This document shows positions 36,001 through 45,732 of a stretch of DNA of 64,000 nucleotides, one piece after another; position 1 is the stretch's first letter, and every line of letters starts with the position of its first letter. Both the position numbers and the translations under genes were made by a program. The stretch is taken from contig NZ_CAKZHV010000066.1 of the NCBI RefSeq assembly GCF_936927845.1, positions 62,001 through 126,000 of the forward strand, written 5' to 3'. The stretch comes from an uncultured Sphingomonas sp. (GTDB lineage Bacteria > Pseudomonadota > Alphaproteobacteria > Sphingomonadales > Sphingomonadaceae). The notes below the pieces were generated by a model. That model was not told where the DNA came from, ran no database searches, and saw only the letters and a program-made list of their open reading frames with translations.

Positions 36001-36475
36001 CGCGCCGCCGGCGCGCGAGGGGGCGGCGGATGCGTGGCTCGCCTCGCGCGAGGTGCCGGTGGCGGACCGGCCGGCGATCGTCGCGCCGGTGTTGCGCGTG
36101 CTGGATGATCCCGCCTTCGCCGATCTGTTCGGGCCGGAGGCTCTGGTCGAGGCGCCGATCAGCGCGGTCTTGCCGAACGGGCGCGTCGTCTCGGGCACGG
36201 TCGACCGGCTGCTGATCGGCGACACCCGCGTCCGCGTGATCGACTACAAGACCGGTCGGCAGGTGCCGCGCGACGCGTCGGCGGTGCCCGACTATCACAT
36301 CAAACAGATGGCGGCGTACCAGGCGGCGCTCGCAGTGATCTTTCCCGATCACGCGATCGAGGTGGCCTTGCTCTACAGCGGTGGGCCGGTGCTGATCGCG
36401 CTCGACGATGCGGCGCTCGCGCGCGGCAAGCGCGGCTTGGCGGCGGCGGAGCAAAGCTTGGTCGCGGATGGTTGA
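33026..36475 (+). CDS. addA: Double-strand break repair helicase-nuclease AddA
   Basis: 1149 residues. UvrD-like helicase: Walker A SASAGTGKTQV (31-41), CLTFTKAGAAEM, VDEAQDTNVAQW, RVMTAHGAKGLQAPLVIL and FYVAATRAEERL; the C-terminal RecB nuclease has RVIDYKTGRQVP. Translationally coupled to addB. The subunit drives unwinding and cuts the 3' strand. Probably the end of the divL-to-addA run; trxA follows 48 bases later with its own ribosome site. Confidence 0.96.
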   Translation: MAVNADALAPLPALQGDQQRASNPDAHVWLSASAGTGKTQVLAARVFRLLLGGTDPSAILCLTFTKAGAAEMTARISRRLAAWVRMDDTALFSDLRALGEPGDPRQIARARTLFAKVLDAPGGGLRILTIHGFCQSLLASFPVEAGFVPGFRPIEPREEALLRRQALSDMLVAAEREGRDAPVATIGALSVRLGEQGAEQFLHECARAGSALEALPSGIAAFIRGALGVPLGDIAAHVRERCAGLDERAIRRIAAANAAWGTATGLKHADAVAAWLAADAAGRVERLGALMAVVRTGTGEPRKASAKLIAAEADYVALAEELGNACADLLGLQVRAAYADLLGSALEVGREYARGYAAAKRRAGAVDFDDLIRATVNLLRQEGIGEWIRYKLDQITEHVLVDEAQDTNVAQWTIIRALVDEYFVGRGVYAPSVRTLFTVGDTKQAIFGFQGTDPVNFMAAERYFEARAAMVAGDNDMPADERGLPFDRLSLVDSFRSTAPVLEFVDAAIEHVGPAQFAGEDMIPPHGSRIAGPGQVILIPAIAAGASEAEEGGEEGWIDDAVRANATRIAKLVRGWLDGGLMLESKGRALRPEDVMILVKRRGELAQLLVARLYAEGVPVAGVDRLRLSAPLAVQDLLAAIRFVLQPDDDLSLASLLVSPLIGWTQDELLARAVPRKGTLWRHLTETAPSLLGDLELMLARADFRTPYQFLEMILSGPLEGRRKLLSRLGEEARDPIEELLNAALDFETTTTPSLQRFLDWFERDEVEIVRDAAAPLDAVRVMTAHGAKGLQAPLVILADATADPDSAPRSTVMWQPGGLDEPIPVFRPRKAERAGEVDAALAETERREREEHWRLFYVAATRAEERLVVTGSLSAKWKGEAPPASWYAVTERTLDELGVAKADGEPRVFHGTKPRAPVPVRRARAAEARDELPLPAWARTPAPEEQRPPRPLAPSSLGEDDAGDAPPTPEMQAAAERGTLMHALFERLPAVAPPAREGAADAWLASREVPVADRPAIVAPVLRVLDDPAFADLFGPEALVEAPISAVLPNGRVVSGTVDRLLIGDTRVRVIDYKTGRQVPRDASAVPDYHIKQMAAYQAALAVIFPDHAIEVALLYSGGPVLIALDDAALARGKRGLAAAEQSLVADG

Positions 36476-36523
36476 GGGTCCGGCAACGGCATCCTAGATG
36501 ACGCAGCGAACAAGGAGTTTGAC

Positions 36524-36847
36524 ATGGCTACCAAGAAGATCACCGACGCCAGCTTCCAGAACGACGTGCTGTCGGCCGACAAGCCCGTGCTGGTCGATTT
36601 CTGGGCCGAGTGGTGCGGGCCGTGCAAGATGATCGGGCCGAGCCTGGAGGAATTGTCCGACGAGTTGGGCGAGCAGGTGACGATCGCCAAGATCAACATC
36701 GACGAGAACCCCGATGCGCCCGGCCAGTACGGCGTGCGCGGTATCCCGACGATGATTCTGTTCAAGGGCGGTGTGCCGGCCGCGACCAAGGTGGGTGCGG
36801 AGCCCAAGGGCCGGATCAAGGCATGGCTCGAGGGTGAGCTGGCGTGA
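36524..36847 (+). CDS. trxA: Thioredoxin
   Basis: 107 residues with the catalytic WCGPCK (Cys31, Cys34), RGIPTMILFKGG and the cis-Pro loop. Cytosolic dithiol reductant. AAGGAG lies eight bases before the ATG. trxA follows addA in many alphaproteobacteria. The next gene overlaps its stop (GTGA). Confidence 0.97.
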   Translation: MATKKITDASFQNDVLSADKPVLVDFWAEWCGPCKMIGPSLEELSDELGEQVTIAKINIDENPDAPGQYGVRGIPTMILFKGGVPAATKVGAEPKGRIKAWLEGELA

Positions 36848-37248
36848 TCCTCGCGGCGCTGCTGCTCCAGGCGGCAGCGCCGGTTGATCGATGCGCGTGG
36901 GGAGCACCGTCTGCCTCACGCCGCATGACGGGTGTGTTCGTCAACGAGTTTGAAGCACAACGTTTTTATGAAGACGGCGACGTCGCCGCGATCGCGCGAG
37001 ACTCGTCGTTCGCACTGATCGATCGCGACAAGGCACGACAGCATGCGTCGGTCGGACCGTGGTTGCTCGGACATGTATTTCGCATCGAGTTCATCGGTGT
37101 CGAGCGCGCGGCCCCGACGGGGTCGGTCAACCGCCACGGTCCTTGTCCACCTAGCTCGGGCGAAATGAGCAAGGCCGACGTTACCGAGATCGTTGCGCAG
37201 GAAGACCTGGGACCTGCGTCCGAGGTCCTGTCGAGGCGACGACGCTGA
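36844..37248 (+). CDS. Hypothetical protein coupled to trxA
   Basis: 134 residues from a GTG overlapping the trxA stop. A short hydrophobic start (MILAALLLQAAA) may be a weak signal. Contains two Cys in a Cys-Xaa-Trp context (RCAWGAP) and one in GPCPPSSGE. No recognised domain. Base use is a little less GC-rich in the middle (for example TTTTTATGAAGACGG), which is unlike its neighbours. The tight overlap supports it being real. Confidence 0.55.
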   Translation: MILAALLLQAAAPVDRCAWGAPSASRRMTGVFVNEFEAQRFYEDGDVAAIARDSSFALIDRDKARQHASVGPWLLGHVFRIEFIGVERAAPTGSVNRHGPCPPSSGEMSKADVTEIVAQEDLGPASEVLSRRRR

Positions 37249-37270
37249 CCGGCACGCAGCCGCCGTGCGG

Positions 37271-38074
37271 TCAGGCTGGGCGTTGTCCTAAGACGCGCGC
37301 GCCACGTTCCCACAATTCGACGGATGCAGCCGCGAGCAATCCCTTTCCGGTGTCGGTCAGGCGATAAGGCTTACCGTCCGGGCGCGCGACGTGGCCGCCG
37401 GCTTCGGTCAGGAACAGCGCCCCCGCAGCATGATCCCATGGATAGATGCGCTCGAACCGCGCAATGTCGTGCGTGCCGTCGACCAGCGCGGCATATTGCG
37501 CCGCCGCGCAGCGCAGGCCGTGACGCAGGTCGAGCACGCCGGTGGCCGCGGTCTCGATCGCGGCGGCTTCCTCGGGTGAGAACCAGTAATTGGAATAGGT
37601 GGCGACCGGCACTCGGTCGATTAGGGGCGCCGCCGTGACCCGCACGCTGTCGATGAACGCGCCGCCACCACGTCGCGCGAAACACAGCCGTTTCGTGACG
37701 GGCGCGTAGATCCAGCCCGCTTGCGTCACGCCGTCTTCGACCAGCGCGATCATCATGCCGAACGGCTCGCGTGCCGCGGCGAAGTTGTTCGTGCCGTCGA
37801 GCGGGTCGACCAGCCACACGCGGCCGTGCGCGACCGTGTCGATCAGCGACGGATCGGCCGATGCGGCTTCCTCGCCGACGACGCGCGCATCAGGGTCGAG
37901 GCTCTGCAGTTCGTCGGTGATGATCGCCTCGCTCTCGCGGTCGGCGATCGTCACCCAGTCGCCCGGCGTCTTCTCCGCGGTGTCGGCGACGCTCAGGCGA
38001 CCGAAGCGCGGCAGGATTACTTCGCCGGCAACGCGCTCGAGCAGCGCGGGGATGGCTTGGTCGAGTGCGTCCAC
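37271..38074 (-). CDS. Inositol monophosphatase family phosphatase
   Basis: 267 residues from a GTG eight bases after argJ ends. Lithium-sensitive phosphatase fold: metal ligands in GEEAA (68-70), DPLDGTNNF (90-98) and the C-terminal WDHAAGALFLTEAGG. Could be histidinol-phosphate phosphatase (HisN) or a SuhB/CysQ-type enzyme; motif details do not decide. The position after argJ might favour an amino-acid role. Convergent with the small gene at 36844. Confidence 0.85.
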   Translation of the reverse strand: MDALDQAIPALLERVAGEVILPRFGRLSVADTAEKTPGDWVTIADRESEAIITDELQSLDPDARVVGEEAASADPSLIDTVAHGRVWLVDPLDGTNNFAAAREPFGMMIALVEDGVTQAGWIYAPVTKRLCFARRGGGAFIDSVRVTAAPLIDRVPVATYSNYWFSPEEAAAIETAATGVLDLRHGLRCAAAQYAALVDGTHDIARFERIYPWDHAAGALFLTEAGGHVARPDGKPYRLTDTGKGLLAAASVELWERGARVLGQRPA

Positions 38075-38081
38075 AAACGGC

Positions 38082-39314
38082 TCAGCTACGATAATCGGCG
38101 TTGATGCTGATGTAACCGTGCGTCAGGTCGCAGGTCCACACGCGCGCGCTGCCGTCACCAAGCCCGAGGTCGACACCGATCTCGATCTCCCGACCCTTCA
38201 GGTGCTCCGTCACTGGCGCTTCGTCGTAACCCTCGACCGCCAAGCCGTCACGCGCCACCTGGGTCACGCCGAAGCGGATCGACAGCCGGTCACGCTCGGC
38301 GGGCTCGCCGGCCTTGCCGACGGCCATGACGACGCGGCCCCAGTTCGCGTCCTCGCCCGCGATCGCGGTCTTGACCAGCGGCGAGTTGGCGATGCTCATC
38401 GCGATCCGATGCGCGGAGCGGTCGCTCTCCGCACCCTCGACGGTGATCTCGATCAGCTTCGACGCGCCCTCGCCGTCGCGCACGACGAGCAAGGCGAGTT
38501 GGCGGCACACGTCGGCGAGCGCAGCGCGGAACGCGTCGGCGCCCGCATCGTCGTCACTGGCGAGCGGGGCGTTACCCGCCTGGCCGGTCGCGAAGGCGAG
38601 CACGGTATCGCTGGTCGAGGTGTCTCCGTCGACCGTGATGCACGAGAAGCTGCGCTCGTTCGCGGCCGACAACGCGGCCTGGAGATAGCCCGGCGTGACC
38701 GCCGCGTCGGTGAAGATAAAGCCGAGCATCGTCGCCATGTCGGGCGCAATCATGCCCGATCCCTTGATGATCGCGGCGATCGTGATCGTGCGGCCATCGA
38801 CCACTGCGGTCGCGCTCGCGCCCTTGGCGTAGGTGTCGGTGGTGGCGATCGCGTCGGCGGCGTCGCGCCATCCGGTCGGCGGCGCGGTGAACGCCGCGTC
38901 GAGCCCTTCCTCGGCCTTGTCGATCGGCAGCGGCACGCCGATCACGCCCGTCGATGCGACGAACACGTCGGACGGCTTGCATCCGAGCTGCGCGGCGGTG
39001 CGCGCGGCGATCGCCTCGACCGCGGCGCGGCCGCGATTGCCGGTGAAGGCGTTGGAATTGCCGGCATTCACGACCAGCGCGCGCGCCTCGCCCATCACCA
39101 GCGCGCGGCGGCACCATTCGACTTCCGGCGAGGGGCATTTCGACTGCGTCAAGACGCCCGCGACCGCGGTGCCAGGTGCGAGCTCGACGAAGGTCAGGTC
39201 GGCGCGGTCCCACGCCTTGTAGCGCGCGCGCGCGGTGCGGATCGCGACGCCGTTGATCGGGGGCATCTCGGGAAAGGGCAGCGCGAGCGGCGAGGCGGCG
39301 GTGGACTGTGACAT
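38082..39314 (-). CDS. argJ: Bifunctional glutamate N-acetyltransferase / ornithine acetyltransferase
   Basis: 410 residues from ATG 39314 (MSQSTAASPL); an in-frame start 69 bases upstream overlaps the divergent gene. Transfers acetyl from N-acetylornithine to glutamate in the cyclic arginine pathway. Self-cleavage site at Thr195 in KGSGMIAPDMATMLGF, with the FVASTGVIG and VNAGNSNAFTG segments. Followed by the phosphatase gene on the same strand. Confidence 0.96.
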   Translation of the reverse strand: MSQSTAASPLALPFPEMPPINGVAIRTARARYKAWDRADLTFVELAPGTAVAGVLTQSKCPSPEVEWCRRALVMGEARALVVNAGNSNAFTGNRGRAAVEAIAARTAAQLGCKPSDVFVASTGVIGVPLPIDKAEEGLDAAFTAPPTGWRDAADAIATTDTYAKGASATAVVDGRTITIAAIIKGSGMIAPDMATMLGFIFTDAAVTPGYLQAALSAANERSFSCITVDGDTSTSDTVLAFATGQAGNAPLASDDDAGADAFRAALADVCRQLALLVVRDGEGASKLIEITVEGAESDRSAHRIAMSIANSPLVKTAIAGEDANWGRVVMAVGKAGEPAERDRLSIRFGVTQVARDGLAVEGYDEAPVTEHLKGREIEIGVDLGLGDGSARVWTCDLTHGYISINADYRS

Positions 39315-39358
39315 GCACGCGCCATAGGCTGCGGCGGAAGCGGTGGGTAGGGCGATTG

Positions 39359-39946
39359 ATGGACGACCTGGAGGATCTGGCACGGCGGCAGGCGCGCGCG
39401 CAGAACGGGCTCGATCCCAGCCACGCGCGGCCGCAGCCGTGGTTCGTCGGATCGGGCAGGGGTCTGATGCTGCTGGTCGTCACGCTGGTTGCGGTGCTGA
39501 TCGCACTTCGCGGCATTACGACCGTGTGGCTGGCGCAGGACGCGTGGGAGTGGTGGACGCATCGCCCGCCGGCGCGCGTCGCGGGTTCGCCGCCAGTTAT
39601 CGCTTCGCCTGCGCGTGTCGGCCCGGCGCCGCCAACTATTGTGTTGCCGCCAGGGGCGAGCAAGCCGAAGGGCAATCCGGCCGCGTGGTTCGACGCCGAC
39701 TCTTATCCACCCGCAGCGATCAGGGCCGAGGAAGAAGGCCGCACTGTCGCGCGGGTGCTGATCGGCACCGATGGCCGCGTACAATCGTGCGGCATCGTCA
39801 CGTCGAGTGGCAGCGCCTCGCTGGACGCTGCGACGTGCAGCATTCTCATCCGTCGCGGGTCATTCGAGCCCGCGCGCGATGCTTCCGGCGTGGCGATCCG
39901 TTCCACTTGGAATTTGCCGGTCCGCTGGGTGTTGCCGCGCGACTGA
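39359..39946 (+). CDS. TonB C-terminal-domain protein, single-pass membrane
   Basis: 195 residues from an internal ATG (MDDLEDLARRQ). A transmembrane segment at about 36-56 (MLLVVTLVAVLIALRG) is followed by a Pro-rich linker and a TonB-like domain (about 107-195) with DADSYPPAAIRAEEEGRTVARVLIGTDGRVQSC. Probably spans the periplasm to deliver energy or bind an envelope partner. Short for a complete TonB (no long Pro-Lys rod), so it may act as an accessory TonB. Divergent from argJ. Confidence 0.75.
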   Translation: MDDLEDLARRQARAQNGLDPSHARPQPWFVGSGRGLMLLVVTLVAVLIALRGITTVWLAQDAWEWWTHRPPARVAGSPPVIASPARVGPAPPTIVLPPGASKPKGNPAAWFDADSYPPAAIRAEEEGRTVARVLIGTDGRVQSCGIVTSSGSASLDAATCSILIRRGSFEPARDASGVAIRSTWNLPVRWVLPRD

Positions 39947-39993
39947 TTGCGTCACGCGCACGCCACCGGTGGACGGGTGCGCCCGCCCGCCTT

Positions 39994-40260
39994 ATGTCCG
40001 CACGCGTGAACCTGCTTCTTCTCTTGTCTGCCCTGCTGTCGGCGCTGACCGGCATCGGCGCGAGCGCGCGCCAGCCGCAGCTCGCGCAGGCGGTGGCGCA
40101 GGAGAAGGTTGCGCGGCCCGCCGCCGCGGTGCGCGCGGTGCTGCTCGCACGGCCGATGCAGATACCGGCAGGTCTGGTCATGCTCGCGCGCGCGCCGATC
40201 GCACGCGTCTGGTCGCTGATTCCCGCCGAGCCCGCGTTTGCCGGGCGTCGGCGCGAGTAA
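39994..40260 (+). CDS. Small exported protein immediately upstream of secA
   Basis: 88 residues. The first 25 form an uncleaved anchor or signal peptide (VNLLLLLSALLSALTGIGASA). The rest is Ala/Arg-rich and has an ARAPIARVW segment at 65-73, ending in RRRE. It lies 102 bases before the secA start. The position, signal sequence and basic C-terminal half recall secretion-monitor peptides such as E. coli SecM, although there is no sequence match to SecM. Function unknown. Confidence 0.65.
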   Translation: MSARVNLLLLLSALLSALTGIGASARQPQLAQAVAQEKVARPAAAVRAVLLARPMQIPAGLVMLARAPIARVWSLIPAEPAFAGRRRE

Positions 40261-40320
40261 AGCGCCCGCGCGGCGACAACTGCCGCCCTTCTGCCGTTTT
40301 TGTTCAAGCGTGGGCAGCCG

Positions 40321-40344
40321 GGAAGCGGTGCCTGCGCCGCTTCC
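40321..40344 (+). promoter_or_regulatory. Perfect hairpin just before the secA ribosome site
   Basis: Eight-base stem GGAAGCGG / CCGCTTCC with an eight-base loop. The AGGA site of secA begins seven bases later. It may modulate secA translation together with the upstream small gene; no proof from sequence alone. Confidence 0.5.
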
Positions 40345-40362
40345 AGCTACAGGATCCGCACC

Positions 40363-43098
<2,736 letters not shown>

Positions 43099-43122
43099 CG
43101 CGTCGTTCGTAGGTGCGGGCTG

Positions 43123-43143
43123 CCCGTGGAGTTATTCCGCGGG
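43123..43143. repeat. Hairpin with GTTAT loop after secA
   Basis: Stem CCCGTGGA / TCCGCGGG (one G-U pair) with loop GTTAT. It is similar in plan to the GTTAA hairpin at 20472-20494, and both lie a few dozen bases after a stop codon. Confidence 0.5.
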
Positions 43144-43263
43144 TCGTTTCGCTGAGTGGAGGTTCACCCGGCGGTCAGCGCCGCGCTGCCGCTCAGAGCT
43201 GCGCTACGCTGACGCTTAGCGGCTGTCGGGATTGCTGGTGAAATCCCGCGAGCGATCAAAGAA

Positions 43264-43295
43264 AAAGGCTCCCTGCCGCGTGGCAGGGAGCCTTT
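43264..43295. terminator. Bidirectional terminator between secA and the lipoprotein gene
   Basis: Perfect 14-base stem AAAGGCTCCCTGCC / GGCAGGGAGCCTTT with loop GCGT. T-runs follow on both strands, so it can end secA (+) and the lipoprotein gene (-). Confidence 0.88.
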
Positions 43296-43316
43296 GTTCA
43301 TTCGGGTGGCGTGCGA

Positions 43317-43910
43317 TCAGCGCGCCTCGGGCAGCTTGATCGTGGGCCCAAGCGTCTGGATGACCTGGCGCGCATCAAACGCGCGGACGTTGCCGGGCTC
43401 CGGCCGGCCGCGGAACATCACGATTTCGGCACTCGCCTCGTAGCGGTCGACGGTGCGGATATCCGCGCCGCCGCCCCAGCCGCCCCAGCCATTGCCCCAG
43501 AACGGATCCCAAGAGCGATAGCCGAAGCTGCCGTAGAAGCCCCAGCGCGGACCCCAAAGCCCGCTGTACGGGCCAAAGCCCGGACCCCAGGCCCCCGGCG
43601 TCGAATAGGTACGTCCCTGGCGATCGGTGTCCCGGTCCGCCATCACGAAATAATCATAACCATTCTGCGTCGTCAGCTCGGCGGCACGGAACAGCAGGTA
43701 TCGCTCGACCACGTCGCGGTCGGTGATCGAATTGCCGGCAAACGTCACCCGGTAACGGTTCGGGGTGATCCGCGTGTCGCTATATCCGGTGCGATAGAAG
43801 CCCGATCCGGTCGCGGGACGATAGGCGGTTTCGGTCGCGCAACCCGCGACAACGGTCGTGCTCGCAGCCAGCGCAACCACCAGCGCCGTGCGGCTCAATC
43901 TCCTCATCAT
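43317..43910 (-). CDS. CC0125/CC1285-type lipoprotein
   Basis: 197 residues from the ATG nine bases after GGAG (an ATG nine bases upstream abuts that site). Lipoprotein signal with lipobox VVAGC near residue 24. Mature part has YSDTRITPNRYRVTFAGNS, VERYLLFRAAELTTQNGYDYFV, then a Gly/Trp/Pro-rich region (about 110-155). This matches a lipoprotein family named after Caulobacter genes; function unknown. Outer-membrane anchored. Single gene. Confidence 0.8.
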   Translation of the reverse strand: MMRRLSRTALVVALAASTTVVAGCATETAYRPATGSGFYRTGYSDTRITPNRYRVTFAGNSITDRDVVERYLLFRAAELTTQNGYDYFVMADRDTDRQGRTYSTPGAWGPGFGPYSGLWGPRWGFYGSFGYRSWDPFWGNGWGGWGGGADIRTVDRYEASAEIVMFRGRPEPGNVRAFDARQVIQTLGPTIKLPEAR

Positions 43911-44017
43911 CTCACACATCTCCGCTCACGCCCGGCCAGGGCGCGATAAGCGCCGTTTAGCCGACCCGAGTGGAACGTGCGATGAACGGATTGGCTCCGC
44001 GCGACGCGGAGCAGCTA

Positions 44018-44137
44018 TCAGACTTGATTTTGCTCAACTTTCGTGTTCGCCGCCGGTTTGGCGAACATGGCCAGTGCAACCGGCACCGCAATGAAGGATG
44101 CGGCAACCAGGCCCATCGCGACTTCGATCATCAGCAT
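44018..44137 (-). CDS. 39-residue single-pass membrane protein
   Basis: Too short for ordinary gene finders. ATG seven bases after GAGG; encodes MLMIEVAMGLVAASFIAVPVALAMF, which is one membrane helix, then a polar tail KPAANTKVEQNQV and a TGA stop. It resembles other tiny inner-membrane proteins. The good ribosome site and hydrophobic design support it; function unknown. Confidence 0.55.
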   Translation of the reverse strand: MLMIEVAMGLVAASFIAVPVALAMFAKPAANTKVEQNQV

Positions 44138-44280
44138 CCGTCATCCTCACCCAAATTGTATTTTTATGTGTCGGACGTGAGTGTGGCGCGAACACAACAA
44201 GCTGGCAAGAAAAAGCTGCATAGCGACAAATCAACCCGCTTCTCGGGCACTGATTGCGACTTGCGCGGTTATCGACTGGG

Positions 44281-44296
44281 CGACACGTACGTGTCG
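44281..44296. promoter_or_regulatory. Perfect 16-bp palindrome upstream of the 80-residue gene
   Basis: CGACACGTACGTGTCG, perfect inverted repeat, 59 bases before the ATG at 44355. Typical size for a dimeric regulator site, but no regulator can be assigned. Confidence 0.45.
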
Positions 44297-44354
44297 TCGG
44301 GACCGTCAGTAGTGTAACCACGCAGCCGGGCCGATCATCGAAGGAGAATTGACC

Positions 44355-44597
44355 ATGCTGAAGAAGTTCCTTGCCGCCGCCGCCGTGGCATCGCTGTCCG
44401 TCTCGCCGGCGCTGGCCGCGACGGCGAACCCCGCCGCCAGCCTGTCGGTCGCCAAGAACGTCCGTGCGAGCACGCCGTCGGCGAAGCAGAACGAGCTGGG
44501 CGGTGGTTTCGGCTTCGTCGGCCTCGCGATCCTCGCAGGCATCGTCGCGATCGGCGTTATCGCGATCGTGAACGACGACAACTCGGACAGCAACTGA
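44355..44597 (+). CDS. 80-residue exported or membrane protein
   Basis: ATG eight bases after AAGGAG. N-terminal signal peptide (MLKKFLAAAAVASLSVSPALA, cleavage after ALA), a short polar stretch (22-48), a glycine-rich hydrophobic helix (about 49-71, ELGGGFGFVGLAILAGIVAIGVIAIV), then an acidic tail NDDNSDSN. Either two membrane segments or one after cleavage. Common plan among sphingomonad small proteins; no known function. A palindrome lies upstream, a hairpin terminator downstream. Confidence 0.75.
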   Translation: MLKKFLAAAAVASLSVSPALAATANPAASLSVAKNVRASTPSAKQNELGGGFGFVGLAILAGIVAIGVIAIVNDDNSDSN

Positions 44598-44604
44598 GCT
44601 GTTG

Positions 44605-44629
44605 CGCCCGGTGCCTCGTGCACCGGGCG
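44605..44629 (+). terminator. Hairpin terminator after the 80-residue gene
   Basis: Ten-base stem CGCCCGGTGC / GCACCGGGCG with a five-base loop, eight bases past the stop codon; only a weak T-run (TCTTC) follows. Confidence 0.6.
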
Positions 44630-44802
44630 TCTTCGGGCGCGGAAACGCGCCATCTGTCATGGAATACCGTCGCGACGACGCGAGCGGAACGCGTCATTGC
44701 GTCCGCCTACGTGCTCGGATGATCAGCGAACTGGCGCCGGCGCGACGGTTTTCCAGGAATATCGGATTTGCAGCAGCACCGTCGCTTCTAAGCAGCGGAA
44801 AA

Positions 44803-44877
44803 TGGCTCCCTGAGTAGGATTCGAACCTACGGCCGCTCGATTAACAGTCGAGAGCTCTACCGCTGAGCTATCAGGGA
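44803..44877 (-). tRNA. tRNA-Asn (GTT), CCA encoded
   Basis: 75 bases on the minus strand, read TCCCTGA...TCAGGGA acceptor, D-arm GCTC-AGCGGTA-GAGC, anticodon loop CTGTTAA with GTT anticodon (Asn), T-arm GTAGGTTCGAATCCTAC, discriminator G and encoded CCA. It lies downstream of nadK on the same strand and has its own promoter-like sequence at 44896-44923. Confidence 0.95.
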
Positions 44878-44895
44878 ACGCTGCGCGGAGCCGCG

Positions 44896-44923
44896 TCTAT
44901 AAACGCTGATTTTCGACGCGCAA
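44896..44923 (-). promoter_or_regulatory. Sigma-70-type promoter of tRNA-Asn
   Basis: On the minus strand: TTGCGC (-35), 16-base spacer, TATAGA (-10). The predicted start lies about 12 bases before the tRNA 5' end. Confidence 0.6.
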
Positions 44924-44952
44924 CCTCTTTTTGCCGTTCTGCAGCATGAGCG

Positions 44953-45732
44953 TCAGACGACAAATTGCTCCATCGAGATGCGGTCGTCGAGCGCGTGCTC
45001 GGGATCGAACAGCAGGGTCAGTTCACGCGCACGGTCCATGCACACTTCGACACAGGCGACATCCCGTATCTCGCGCTGATCGGCGACCGCGGACACCGGA
45101 CGCTTGGCGGCATCGAGGATGCGCAGCGTCACCCGCGCCCGATCGGGCAGGATCGCGCCGCGCCAGCGCCTCGGCCGAAAGGCGCTGATGGGGGTGAGGG
45201 CGATCATCGCCGAACCGAGCGGCAGGATCGGACCATGCGCCGAAAGATTGTACGCGGTCGATCCTGCCGGTGTGGCGACCAGGATGCCGTCGCATGATAA
45301 TTCCTCCAGCACGACACGGTCGTTGACGGTGACCTCCAGCTTAGCGGTCTGTCGCGTTTCGCGCAGCAGCGACACTTCGTTGATCGCAGGAAGCGAGTGG
45401 ACGCGGCCGTCGATGCCGGTCGCGGTCATCGCGAGCGGCGTGACCTTGAACGCCTTGGCGCGGCGGATACGCTCCTCGAGCCCATGATGGCGCCATTCGT
45501 TCATCAGGAACCCGACGGTGCCGAGATTCATCCCGAAGACCGGCACAATCGGCTTGCGGCGTTCCAGCAGCGTGTGGAGCGTCTGGAGCATGAAGCCGTC
45601 GCCGCCGAGCGCGACGACCAGATCGGCTTCCTCGAGCGGCACCCAATCCCACGCGTCGGCGAGTTCGGCCCGCGCCGCCTGCGCCGGCGGCGTCGGCGAG
45701 GCGACCAGCGCCCGCCGCGGATAATCGTTCAT
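44953..45732 (-). CDS. nadK: NAD kinase
   Basis: 259 residues, usual length. Makes NADP from NAD and ATP. GGDGF (43-47), NLGTVGFLMNEW, CDGILVATPAGSTAYNLSAHGP and the C-terminal domain with ADQREIRDV. The ATG overlaps the moaA stop (ATGA), so it is coupled to moaA. tRNA-Asn lies downstream. Confidence 0.96.
   Translation of the reverse strand: MNDYPRRALVASPTPPAQAARAELADAWDWVPLEEADLVVALGGDGFMLQTLHTLLERRKPIVPVFGMNLGTVGFLMNEWRHHGLEERIRRAKAFKVTPLAMTATGIDGRVHSLPAINEVSLLRETRQTAKLEVTVNDRVVLEELSCDGILVATPAGSTAYNLSAHGPILPLGSAMIALTPISAFRPRRWRGAILPDRARVTLRILDAAKRPVSAVADQREIRDVACVEVCMDRARELTLLFDPEHALDDRISMEQFVV

Noticed and set aside
33443..36454. Long antisense frames over addA
   Set aside because: Arg/His-rich products typical of reverse-strand translation in GC-rich DNA.
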